44,188 nt of DNA, from the NCBI RefSeq assembly GCF_018531445.1, contig NZ_JAHDTH010000042.1, positions 1-44,188 of the forward strand, in the 5' to 3' direction. Each line of letters starts with the position of its first letter. Position 1 is the first letter of the stretch. The notes below the pieces were generated by a model. The model was not told where the DNA came from. It saw only the letters and a list, made by a program, of their open reading frames with translations, and ran no database searches. This document shows positions 32,869 to 39,842 of the stretch, piece after piece. A program made the translations under genes and the position numbers. Origin of the DNA: Pseudonocardia lacus (GTDB lineage Bacteria; Actinomycetota; Actinomycetes; Mycobacteriales; Pseudonocardiaceae).

Positions 32869-34080
32869 TCAGGCCTTGGGCAGGCCCAGCACGCGCTCGG
32901 CGACGATGGTGCGTTGGATCTCGTCGCTGCCCCCGCCGACGCTGTAGGCGGGGATCTCCAGGCCGACCAGGTGCCAGGCGTAGGTGCCCCACTCGGTGGT
33001 GTCGGCGACGGCGCGGCCGCTGAGGACGTGGTCGACCAGCTCCGCCGTGCGGTTGAGCGACTCGACGAGCAGCACCTTGCCGAGGGAGAACCGCGGGCCG
33101 GGCGACCCGCCGTCGAGCACCTCCTGGGCGCAGCTCGCGGCGAACCGCTCGGACAGCCGCTGCGCCACGTAGGCCCGCGCGGCCAGGTCCCTGGTCAGCG
33201 CCGAGCCGTCGCCGTGGCGGCGCACCAGCTCCATCAGCAGTGCCAGGTCGACCGTCCGGTTCGACCGGCCGCTGCCGATCGAGAGCCGCTCGTTCATCAG
33301 CGTCGACACGGCGACCTGCCAGCCCTCGCCGACCGGGCCGAGGCGGTGCGAGTCGGGGACGCGCACGCCGTCGAAGAAGACCTCGCTGTAGCCCTCGGCC
33401 CCGGTGGCCTGGCGGATCGGGCGCGCGTCGACCCCGGGCGAGGACATGTCCACCAGGAACATCGTCAGGTTGCGGTGCCGCGGCGCGGCCGGGTCGCTGC
33501 GGGCCAGCAGCAGGCCGACGTCGGACAGGTGCCCGTGCGAGGTCCAGATCTTCTGCCCGTCGACGACCCAGCCGTCGCCGTCACGGCGGGCCGTCGTGCG
33601 GATGGCGGCCAGGTCGGAGCCGGCCTCCGGCTCGGAGAACAGCTGGCAGCCCACGACGTCCGCGCTCGCCAGCCCGCGCCCGACCGACTCGCGCACCCCG
33701 GGCTGCGCCCACCGGGCGACGGTCGGGCGCACCATGTGCAGCCCGACGCTGAGGATCGTCGGGTCGGGGATGGCGTAGCGGTCCTCCAGCCTGCTGAACG
33801 CCACGTCGTGCTCGATCGGCAGCGCACTGCCGCCCAGGTCGCGCGGTCCGGTGATCCAGCCGTAGCCGGCGGCGAACTTCGTCGCCTGCCACGACCGCGC
33901 GGCGAGCACGGCGGGGGAGTCGGCGCGATCGGCGCTGTTGTCGAACAGGCCGACGTCGTCGCTGCCCTCGCCCCACCGGGCGGCGCGGTCGGGCGCAGGC
34001 GCGGCCGACGCGTCGAGGAACGCCCGCGCCCGCTCGGTGAACTCGTCGACCCCGATCGTCACGGCCGCTCCTGTCGTCAC
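32869..34080 (-). CDS. Acyl-CoA dehydrogenase (module B), paralog of 26701-27927
   Basis: The 403-residue protein reads CQLFSEPEAGSDLAAIRTTA, WVVDGQKIWTSHGHLSDVGL and ends GGGSDEIQRTIVAERVLGLP. As in its paralog, the medium-chain catalytic Glu position is Gly, and a Glu in STLMNERLSIGSG is in the isovaleryl-CoA-type position. The start is ambiguous. GTG 34080 overlaps the ligase stop by 4 nt and GTG 34062 lies six codons in; both carry the same GGAGCGGCC upstream sequence because of a small tandem duplication. I annotate the coupled one. With the following HGGFGFTWE-type dehydrogenase it probably forms a two-subunit enzyme. Confidence 0.9.
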   Translation of the reverse strand: MTTGAAVTIGVDEFTERARAFLDASAAPAPDRAARWGEGSDDVGLFDNSADRADSPAVLAARSWQATKFAAGYGWITGPRDLGGSALPIEHDVAFSRLEDRYAIPDPTILSVGLHMVRPTVARWAQPGVRESVGRGLASADVVGCQLFSEPEAGSDLAAIRTTARRDGDGWVVDGQKIWTSHGHLSDVGLLLARSDPAAPRHRNLTMFLVDMSSPGVDARPIRQATGAEGYSEVFFDGVRVPDSHRLGPVGEGWQVAVSTLMNERLSIGSGRSNRTVDLALLMELVRRHGDGSALTRDLAARAYVAQRLSERFAASCAQEVLDGGSPGPRFSLGKVLLVESLNRTAELVDHVLSGRAVADTTEWGTYAWHLVGLEIPAYSVGGGSDEIQRTIVAERVLGLPKA

Positions 34081-34089
34081 GGCCGCTCC
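34056..34089 (-). repeat. Tandem duplication of a ribosome-site/start-codon unit
   Basis: The 16-bp sequences at 34056-34071 and 34074-34089 are identical, with an 18-bp period. On the minus strand each unit reads GGAGCGGCCGTGACG, meaning a Shine-Dalgarno-like GGAG followed by GTG ACG. The duplication is in frame and gives the dehydrogenase two equivalent starts 6 codons apart, the first overlapping the preceding stop. Confidence 0.75.
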
Positions 34090-35564
34090 CGCTCGGCCAC
34101 GAGCGCGCTGCGGCGCAGCTTGCCCGCTTCGTTGCGGGGGAGCGCCCGCACGATCTCGATCGTCTTGGGCACCTTGTAGGGCATCAGCGAGGCCTTGCAG
34201 TGCGCCCGCACGGCCTCCGCGGTCACCGTCGCGCCGGCCAGCGGCTCGACGACCGCGTGCACGCGCCTGCCCCACTCGCCGTCGGGCAGGCCGATGACCG
34301 CGACGTCGCCGACCTCGGCCATCTCGCTGATCGTCGCCTCGACCTCGGCCGGGAACACGTTGGCCGCACCGGTGACGATCATGTCCAGCCGGCGGTCGAC
34401 GATGGTGAGGTAGCCGTCCTCGTCGAGGGACCCCAGGTCGCCGACGCTGGCGTAGCCCTCGTCGTCGACCGGGCCGAGGTCGCGGCCGATGTAGCGGTAG
34501 CGCGGCTCGGTCCGGCCGTTGGCCCGCATGTAGACCTCGCCGGTCTCGCCGGGGCCCAGCGTCCGGCCGTCCTCGCCGACGATCTTCACCGCGCACTCGG
34601 TGGCCCGCCCGACGGTGCCCGGGTGCTCCAGCCACTCGTCGCCGCGGATGATCGTGAACCCGACCTGCTCGGTCGAGGTGTAGAACTCGTAGAGCCGCTC
34701 GGGGCCGATCAGGTCGATCCAGCCGCGCTTGACCCACTCCGGGCACGCGCCGCCGGCGTGGATGAGCGTCTTCAACGAGCTGAGGTCGCGCTTCTCGACG
34801 CCGGGCACCTTGAGGACCCGGGCCATCATCGTCGGCACCAACGTGGTGATCTCCGGGCGGAACCGCTCGACCGCGTCCAGGAAGGCCTCCGGGGTGAACC
34901 GCTCCAGCGCGGTGACCTCCCGGCCTTCGAGCGTGCCGTAGTAGGTGACGATGAAGCCGATGCTGTGGAACACCGGCGTGGCCAGCAGCACGGGCTGGTC
35001 GAGCCGGTAGCCCAGCTGCACGCCCAGTTCGCCCAGCGAGTAGCCGGGGACCATCTGCGCGGCGCCGAACGCGCTGATCAGCTTCGGGACGCCGGTCGAG
35101 CCGCCGGACGGGAAGACGATCACCGGGTCGGCGACCCGGGTCGGCAGCGGGGTGTCGTCGCCGTCGTCGAGCACGGCGAGCACGTCGGCCGAGCCGAGCG
35201 CCTCGACGGCCACGTCGCCCACGACGAGCCGCGGTGCCGCCGTCTCGACCAGGCGGACGAGCTCCCACTCGGGGATGCGGGCGTTGAGCGGCAGCACGGT
35301 GGCCCCGAGCTGCCAGGCCGCGAACACCGAGGCGTTGTGGGCGCGCCCCAGCGGCAGCGCCACGGCCACCACCGAGCCCTGCCCGACGCCGCGGTCGGCG
35401 AAGGCGTGCGCGAGGCGGGTGGCGTCGCGGCGCAGCCGGGCGTAGGTCATGGTCTCGACCCCGCCGTCGAGGCGCACCAGCCGCTGGACGACCTGGTCGG
35501 GGCGCTCCCGGGCGAGTCGGTCGAGGATGTCGGGGAAGTCCTGCATCTCCGGCACGGCGCTCAC
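34077..35564 (-). CDS. AMP-forming acyl-CoA synthetase (module B)
   Basis: The 495-residue ANL protein has a phosphate loop variant VIVFPSGGSTGVPKLI, A5 EFYTSTEQVGFTI, the region ASVGDLGSLDEDGYLTIVDR and the C-terminal lysine in RNEAGKLRRSAL. It should make an acyl-CoA through an acyl-adenylate. GTG 35564 overlaps the crotonase stop (GTGA) and its own stop overlaps the dehydrogenase start. The in-frame ATG at MQDFPDI, seven codons later, is a possible alternative. It is the module B counterpart of the synthetase at 28781-30313, but the order of ligase and crotonase is swapped between modules. Confidence 0.92.
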   Translation of the reverse strand: MSAVPEMQDFPDILDRLARERPDQVVQRLVRLDGGVETMTYARLRRDATRLAHAFADRGVGQGSVVAVALPLGRAHNASVFAAWQLGATVLPLNARIPEWELVRLVETAAPRLVVGDVAVEALGSADVLAVLDDGDDTPLPTRVADPVIVFPSGGSTGVPKLISAFGAAQMVPGYSLGELGVQLGYRLDQPVLLATPVFHSIGFIVTYYGTLEGREVTALERFTPEAFLDAVERFRPEITTLVPTMMARVLKVPGVEKRDLSSLKTLIHAGGACPEWVKRGWIDLIGPERLYEFYTSTEQVGFTIIRGDEWLEHPGTVGRATECAVKIVGEDGRTLGPGETGEVYMRANGRTEPRYRYIGRDLGPVDDEGYASVGDLGSLDEDGYLTIVDRRLDMIVTGAANVFPAEVEATISEMAEVGDVAVIGLPDGEWGRRVHAVVEPLAGATVTAEAVRAHCKASLMPYKVPKTIEIVRALPRNEAGKLRRSALVAERERP

Positions 35565-36358
35565 CGGCCCTGGTACGCCGGGTCGCGGCGCTCGAGGTAG
35601 GCGCGCACGGCCTCGCGGTGGTCCTCGGTGCGGAACAGCCTGGCGTGGACCGGTCCGAGCCAGTCGCCGAAGCGCTCCCAGTCCGGGTCCGACACCCGGC
35701 GCATCGCCTGCTTGGAGGCCTCGACGACCAGCGGCGGCTGGCCGGCGACGGTGCGGGCCACCTGCAGCGCCCGTTCCAGCGCCTGCCCCTCCGGCACGAC
35801 CTCCAGCACCAGGCCCCACTCCGCGGCCTGCTCCGCGGTGATCATCTCGCCGGTCAGCAGCATCCAGGTGGCCCGCTCCCGCCCGATCAGCTGCCAGAGC
35901 CGGCCGAAGCCGGTCGCGTCGGCCGCCTGGCCGCGTCGGATGTAGAGCTCGGCGAACTTGGCGGTCCGCGCGGCGACGCGCAGGTCCGCCATCAGCGCCA
36001 GGCCCATCCCGTAGCCCACCGCCGGCCCGTTGACCGCGGCGATGATCGGGTAGTCGCGGCTGAGCAGCAGCCGCGAGGTGCTGTCCAGGGCCGGGTCCGC
36101 GCCCATGTCGACGCCGTCGCCCTCGCCGTTGTTGAAGATGTCGACGACGTCGTCGCCCGCGCAGAACCCGCGCCCCTCGCCGGTGATCACGAGCGCTCGG
36201 GTGCGCAGCGACCCCACCGCGTCGGCGATCTGGTCGTGCGTCTCGAACCGCACCGCGTTCATCCGCTCGGGGCGGGTCAGGGTGAGCACGGTGATGCCCG
36301 GTTCCGGCTCCTCGATGCGGATGTCGGAGTACGTGCTGTCGCTGCTGGTGAACCCCAT
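35561..36358 (-). CDS. Enoyl-CoA hydratase/isomerase family protein (module B)
   Basis: The 265-residue crotonase-fold protein has TGEGRGFCAGDDVVDIFNNG and VNGPAVGYGMGLALMADLRV. By eye the two hydratase Glu positions are Gly and Tyr, while RRGQAADATGFGRLW has an Asp at the PaaG-like isomerase position. As for its module A counterpart, isomerase-type chemistry is favoured. The ATG at 36358 has GAGGAGG 6 nt upstream, and the longer frame is unsupported. It is the first gene of the roughly 13-kb minus-strand run ending with livF and the PucR-type regulator. The 397-bp region upstream should hold the operon promoter. Confidence 0.9.
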   Translation of the reverse strand: MGFTSSDSTYSDIRIEEPEPGITVLTLTRPERMNAVRFETHDQIADAVGSLRTRALVITGEGRGFCAGDDVVDIFNNGEGDGVDMGADPALDSTSRLLLSRDYPIIAAVNGPAVGYGMGLALMADLRVAARTAKFAELYIRRGQAADATGFGRLWQLIGRERATWMLLTGEMITAEQAAEWGLVLEVVPEGQALERALQVARTVAGQPPLVVEASKQAMRRVSDPDWERFGDWLGPVHARLFRTEDHREAVRAYLERRDPAYQGR

Positions 36359-36755
36359 CGTTCGCCTCCTCGTCGTCGGCCCGCGCACGGTCGCCGACCG
36401 ACGAGCGCACGGGCAAGGACCGGGTTCTGGGCGGTTGTGCCCGCCCACACCGCTACGGTCCGTGCTCTCGGGCTGACCGAGCGCGGTGGCGAGGCCGGCT
36501 CCGATGCCGGTACCTCGGCGAAGCCGCTGGTCGGAGGGTCACGCGGGTCGACGACGACCGCGGCGGCGATGACGCAGCGGCCGAGGGCGGTCGCGGTGCG
36601 GAGCACGCGGGACGCACGGCGCCGTTCCCGGCTGTGGGAACCCACAACCGGTAGGGGCGCGGCCCGCGTTGCCGGCCCGGTGCCCTCCCGGACCCGACTT
36701 GACATCGACATCACTTTCACCTCTGCTGATCGCGACTCGATGGGGAGGACAACTC
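36359..36755. other. Divergent intergenic region with a hairpin and an inverted repeat, no gene
   Basis: I see no coding sequence in this 397-bp stretch. It holds a 10-bp stem with a 2-nt bulge (CGAGGCCGGC at 36490-36499 against GCCGG-ta-CCTCG at 36506-36517) and the inverted repeat TGTGGG-AA-CCCACA (36633-36646), which could be an operator. Promoters for the large minus-strand operon and the plus-strand SDR must lie here. Only the SDR -35 box is recognisable. Confidence 0.5.
36699..36727 (+). promoter_or_regulatory. Candidate SDR promoter (consensus -35, weak -10)
   Basis: A perfect TTGACA at 36699-36704 is followed after 17 nt by TCTGCT (36722-36727), a poor -10 box. The start would be near 36734, shortly before the ribosome site GGGGAGG. 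The weak -10 suggests that an activator, such as the PucR-type protein, may be needed. Confidence 0.4.
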
Positions 36756-37547
36756 GTGAGCGCGTTCAGCGACGGCCTGATGGCCGACCGCACGGTGTTC
36801 GTGGCCGGCGGCACCAGCGGCATCAACCTCGGCATCGCCCGCAGGTTCGCCGAGCTCGGCGCCCGGGTGGCGGTGGCCGGCCGCGACCCGGACAAGGCCG
36901 CGGCCGCGGCGGGGTCGATCGGCGCCGGTGCGCTCGGGCTCTCGGCCGACGTGCGCGACTACGCCGCCATCCGCGCCGTGATGGAGCGGGTGGCGGGCGA
37001 GCTCGGACCGCTCGACGTCGTGGTGTCCGGCGCGGCGGGCAACTTCCTGGCCCCGGCGGCGCAGATGTCGGCGAACGCGTTCCGCACGGTGGTCGACATC
37101 GACCTCAACGGCACGTTCAACGTCTTCCGCGGCTGCTACGACCTGCTCCGCACACCCGGCGCCTCGCTGATCGCGATCACCGCGGGGCAGGCCGTGAACG
37201 CGACCCCGCTGCAGGCGCACGCGTGCGCGGCCAAGGCGGGGATCAACCAGCTGGTCCGGGTGCTGGCCATGGAGTGGGGCCCCGACGTGCGGGTCAACGC
37301 CATCTCGCCCGGCCCGATCTCCGGCACGGAGGGCATGGCCCGCCTCGCGCCGGACGAGAGCGCCCGCGAGGAGTACTACGCCCGGATCCCGATGAAGCGG
37401 TGGGGCGAGGTCGAGGAGGTCGCCGAGGCGGCGATCTTCCTCAGCAGCCCGTCGGCCGGCTACGTCAGCGGGGCGATCCTGGACGTCGACGGGGGCTCCC
37501 AGCTCGGCGACGCCAGCCGGACCTCGGTGCGGAAGGGCCTGGCCTGA
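36756..37547 (+). CDS. 2,4-dienoyl-CoA-reductase-like short-chain dehydrogenase
   Basis: The 263-residue SDR has the cofactor motif VAGGTSGINLGIARRFAELG and the C-terminal SGAILDVDGGSQLG. The usual catalytic Tyr-x3-Lys is not visible: the region reads TAGQAVNATPLQAHACAAKA, with His/Ala in the Tyr neighbourhood and the Lys retained. The same is seen in peroxisomal-type 2,4-dienoyl-CoA reductases (xxHAxxAKA). It would use NADPH to reduce a dienoyl-CoA. The GTG at 36756 follows GGGGAGG by 7 nt; ATG 36780 is an alternative. It is divergent from the acyl-CoA operon and fits with the isomerase-like crotonases in removing pre-existing double bonds. Confidence 0.87.
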   Translation: MSAFSDGLMADRTVFVAGGTSGINLGIARRFAELGARVAVAGRDPDKAAAAAGSIGAGALGLSADVRDYAAIRAVMERVAGELGPLDVVVSGAAGNFLAPAAQMSANAFRTVVDIDLNGTFNVFRGCYDLLRTPGASLIAITAGQAVNATPLQAHACAAKAGINQLVRVLAMEWGPDVRVNAISPGPISGTEGMARLAPDESAREEYYARIPMKRWGEVEEVAEAAIFLSSPSAGYVSGAILDVDGGSQLGDASRTSVRKGLA

Positions 37548-37552
37548 GCCTC

Positions 37553-37578
37553 GCCCGTCGGGTGTCCCACCGACGGGC
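37553..37578. terminator. Bidirectional terminator-like hairpin between convergent SDR genes
   Basis: GCCCGTCGG (37553-37561) pairs perfectly with CCGACGGGC (37570-37578) around an 8-nt loop. It starts 6 nt after the plus-strand SDR stop and ends 19 nt before the minus-strand SDR stop. There is no T-run, as is common in actinomycetes. Confidence 0.65.
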
Positions 37579-37596
37579 CGGACAGGGCCGCGCCGC

Positions 37597-38526
37597 TCAG
37601 GGCGCGGCCGTCGCCCAGGCGAGGCTGAGCCGCCACGCCGTCGCCCGGATGGCGGGGTCGTAGGAGGTGTCGGGGGAGCGCGCTTCGCGGTCGCGGACGT
37701 AGTAGCGCCCGGTGGTCGTCGTGAGGTCGGGATCGGTGGCCAGCCGCAGCGCGGCCGCGGCGCCCTGCTCGGGGGTGAGCAGGCGCCGGTGGATCACCGA
37801 GCGGAACGGGGAGAGCACAGCGGGCACCAGGTCGTCGACGATCCCGGTGCTGACGATGCCGGGGTGGACGGCGTTGACCGTCACCCCGGTGTCGCGCCAG
37901 CGCTCGGCGAACCCGTAGCCGGTGATCGTGGCCAGCAGCTTGGCCCTGGCGTAGGCGGTGAAGGGCGCGTAGCCCTCGGCGGGGTTGATGTCGCGCACGT
38001 CGCGGACGGCCGAGAGGTCCGGGGAGACCGGTCGCGGGCGGCCGAGCCGCGGCACGGGCACCCGGCGGGCGTCGGACATCGCGGCGGACACGACGTTGAC
38101 GACCCGGGCCTCGCCCGCGGCGAGCAGCCGGTCGGCCAGGTGGTGGGTGAGGGTGAAGCCGGCGAGGTGGTTGACCGCCAGGTGCGCCTCCACGCCGTCG
38201 ACGGTCAGCCTGCGCTCGCGGAAGTGGGCTCCGGCGTTGTTGACCAGGAGGTGCAGGGCGTCGTGGCGCGCGGCGAGCTCGGCCGCGAGGCGGTGCAGGT
38301 CGGCCCGGGCGGCGAGATCGCCGGTGAGCACCTCGACGCGGTCGGCGCCGATCTCCCGGGCGATCCGCTGCCGCAGCGCCTCGCCGCGGTCGGGGTCGCG
38401 GCTGGTGGTGACGACGTGCGCGCCCGCCCTGGCCAGCTCCGTCGTCAGGACGCGGCCCATCCCGCCGGTGCCGCCGGTCACGAGTGCGGTGCGCCCGGTC
38501 AGGTCGGCCGTGGCGGCGGCACTCAC
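37597..38526 (-). CDS. Short-chain dehydrogenase/reductase (retinol-dehydrogenase/protochlorophyllide-reductase-like)
   Basis: The 309-residue SDR has TGGTGGMGRVLTTELARAGA, LLVNNAGAHFRERRLTVDGV, AVNHLAGFTLTH and the active-site Tyr-x3-Lys in YAPFTAYARAKL. The ending TTTTGRYYVRD is typical of the retinol-dehydrogenase-like subgroup. It should oxidise or reduce an alcohol/carbonyl with NAD(P). GTG 38526 overlaps the stop of the upstream NAD(P)-binding gene (GTGA), so both are made together under the divergent TetR regulator. The substrate is unknown. Confidence 0.9.
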   Translation of the reverse strand: MSAAATADLTGRTALVTGGTGGMGRVLTTELARAGAHVVTTSRDPDRGEALRQRIAREIGADRVEVLTGDLAARADLHRLAAELAARHDALHLLVNNAGAHFRERRLTVDGVEAHLAVNHLAGFTLTHHLADRLLAAGEARVVNVVSAAMSDARRVPVPRLGRPRPVSPDLSAVRDVRDINPAEGYAPFTAYARAKLLATITGYGFAERWRDTGVTVNAVHPGIVSTGIVDDLVPAVLSPFRSVIHRRLLTPEQGAAAALRLATDPDLTTTTGRYYVRDREARSPDTSYDPAIRATAWRLSLAWATAAP

Positions 38527-39164
38527 GCCGCGATCCGCGGGGTGGCGCGGAGGTAGGCGGGGGTGAGGGCCTCGCGGACGAGGAAGTCGGCGAGGTCGGT
38601 GCGGGAGACGGCGGAGGTCAGCCCGATGCGCAGGTCGGGCCCGGTGCGGTAGCGGCCGGTGGGGGCGCGGTCGCGCAGGGCGGCCGGGCGGACGATCGTC
38701 CAGTCGGTGTCGGAGGCCCGGATGAGCGCCTCCATCGACTCCTTGTCGCGCATCTTGTGCGCGACCGACGCCCACAGCGCCACCGAGTAGAGCGAGCGGT
38801 CGCGGCTCTCGGCGGCCCCGTGGGCGCTGACGGCGACGAGCCGTCGGACCCCGGTCGCGCGCATCGCGGCGAGCGTGGCGCGCACGGCGTCGGTGCACAG
38901 CGTGACCGGGCCGCGGGCGGTGGGGCCCAGCGCGCTGATGACGGCGTCGTGGTCGGCGACGACGCGGGTGAGGCGGTCGACGTCGGTCGGATCGGGGAGC
39001 ACGGCGACGACCAGCCCGGGTGCGGGAGGTAGTGCGCCTTCGCGACGGACGACGGCGGTGACGGCGTGACCGGCGCGCAGGGCGGTGTCGACGGTCGCCC
39101 GTCCGGTGCCCCCGGTGGCGCCGAGGACGACCACGCGGGCGGCTTCTGAGTCAGTTTGTCTCAT
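38523..39164 (-). CDS. NAD(P)-binding Rossmann (NmrA/atypical SDR) oxidoreductase
   Basis: The 213-residue protein starts with VVVLGATGGTGRATVDTALR, the GxxGxxG motif of atypical SDRs, and continues with DHDAVISALG and DWTIVRPAALRDRAPTGRY. It lacks a clear Tyr-x3-Lys, as usual for the NAD(P)H-binding/NmrA-like subgroup, which includes reductases and redox sensors. The ATG at 39164 has no ribosome site and is overlapped by a TetR-type operator at 39147-39163. It is the first gene of a two-gene unit divergent from the TetR gene. Confidence 0.87.
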   Translation of the reverse strand: MRQTDSEAARVVVLGATGGTGRATVDTALRAGHAVTAVVRREGALPPAPGLVVAVLPDPTDVDRLTRVVADHDAVISALGPTARGPVTLCTDAVRATLAAMRATGVRRLVAVSAHGAAESRDRSLYSVALWASVAHKMRDKESMEALIRASDTDWTIVRPAALRDRAPTGRYRTGPDLRIGLTSAVSRTDLADFLVREALTPAYLRATPRIAA

Positions 39165-39165
39165 A
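39144..39165. promoter_or_regulatory. TetR-type operator, copy 1
   Basis: The inner 17 bp TGAGTCAGTTTGTCTCA (39147-39163) is a near-palindrome: TGAG...CTCA arms with CA...TG inside. The 22-bp unit matches copy 2 at 39190-39211 in 20 of 22 positions in the same orientation, centre to centre 46 bp. It overlaps the start codon and first codons of the minus-strand oxidoreductase gene. Confidence 0.75.
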
Positions 39166-39189
39166 AATCGACTCTGGCACGGCGACTAC

Positions 39190-39211
39190 TTCTGAGTCAA
39201 CTTGTCTCATA
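39190..39211. promoter_or_regulatory. TetR-type operator, copy 2
   Basis: The inner 17 bp TGAGTCAACTTGTCTCA (39193-39209) is a palindrome with a single mismatched pair around a central C. It lies immediately upstream of the TAGGAT box of the TetR gene, so binding would shut off the regulator itself. With copy 1 it covers both divergent promoters. Confidence 0.78.
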
Positions 39212-39215
39212 GGAT
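39210..39215 (+). promoter_or_regulatory. -10 box TAGGAT for a leaderless tetR transcript
   Basis: TAGGAT ends 7 nt before ATG 39223 and directly follows operator copy 2. No true ribosome site is present. The spacing matches other leaderless-type starts in this window. Confidence 0.5.
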
Positions 39216-39222
39216 GCGGGCC

Positions 39223-39804
39223 ATGGCCGATGCCCCGGACCCCCGCGTCACCCGCAGCCGTGCGGCGGTCCTGGCCGCCGCGCGGGACCTGCTGCGCGAG
39301 GAGGGTCCGGCGGCCCTCACCCACCAGCGGGTGGCCGCGCGCGCCGGCGTCGGGCGGGCCACCGTCTACCGGCACTGGCCGCAGCCGGAGCAGCTGCTGA
39401 CCGACGCGATGGCCGGTGTGTCGATGCCGTTCTTCCTCGACCCGACCACCCCGGTCCGGGCGTGGTTGCGCCAGCAGCTGCGCGTGCTCGCCGACGAGCT
39501 GGTCCTGCCCGACGTGCTCGCGGTGACCACCTCGCTGCTGCACGGCGCGGTGTGGCAGCCCGCGATCACCGAGCGCCGCGACCGGCTCGCCGCGGCCATG
39601 GCCGACCGGCTCCGCCGGGCCTTGGCCTCGGCTGTCCACAGTGGGGAGCTGCGTCCGGCCGGCGACCTCGACGACGCCGCGGCGCTGCTGATCGGCCCCC
39701 TGCTCTACCGGGCCGTGCTCGAACCGCGGCGGCCGGTTCCCGACACCCTGATCGCGCGCCTGCTCGACCAGGTGGGCGCCTGGGCGGACGACGGGACGTC
39801 GTGA
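39223..39804 (+). CDS. TetR-family transcriptional repressor
   Basis: The 193-residue protein has the TetR HTH: RSRAAVLAAARDLLREEG, then ALTHQRVAARAGVGRATVYR and HWPQPEQLL. A helical ligand domain follows. Two nearly identical palindromes flank the divergent promoter region, so autoregulation and control of the two oxidoreductase genes are expected. The inducer is unknown; with SDR-type targets an aldehyde, quinone or xenobiotic is possible. The start at 39223 is chosen from the -10 spacing; ATG 39214 in the same frame is an alternative. Confidence 0.9.
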   Translation: MADAPDPRVTRSRAAVLAAARDLLREEGPAALTHQRVAARAGVGRATVYRHWPQPEQLLTDAMAGVSMPFFLDPTTPVRAWLRQQLRVLADELVLPDVLAVTTSLLHGAVWQPAITERRDRLAAAMADRLRRALASAVHSGELRPAGDLDDAAALLIGPLLYRAVLEPRRPVPDTLIARLLDQVGAWADDGTS

Positions 39805-39842
39805 CGCGCCGGGGCCCCGGCCCGCTCGGGTGTGCGCTCCGG

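Noticed and set aside
28781..35564. Treating the two ligase/crotonase/dehydrogenase modules as a recent segmental duplication
   Set aside because: The gene order differs and the proteins have clearly diverged, so this is an old duplication or separate recruitment of related genes.
39808..39821. Palindrome GCCGGGGCCCCGGC between tetR and XRE-cupin 1 as an operator
   Set aside because: It is pure G/C and sits between two convergent stops, so it is at most a weak terminator hairpin or a chance GC palindrome.
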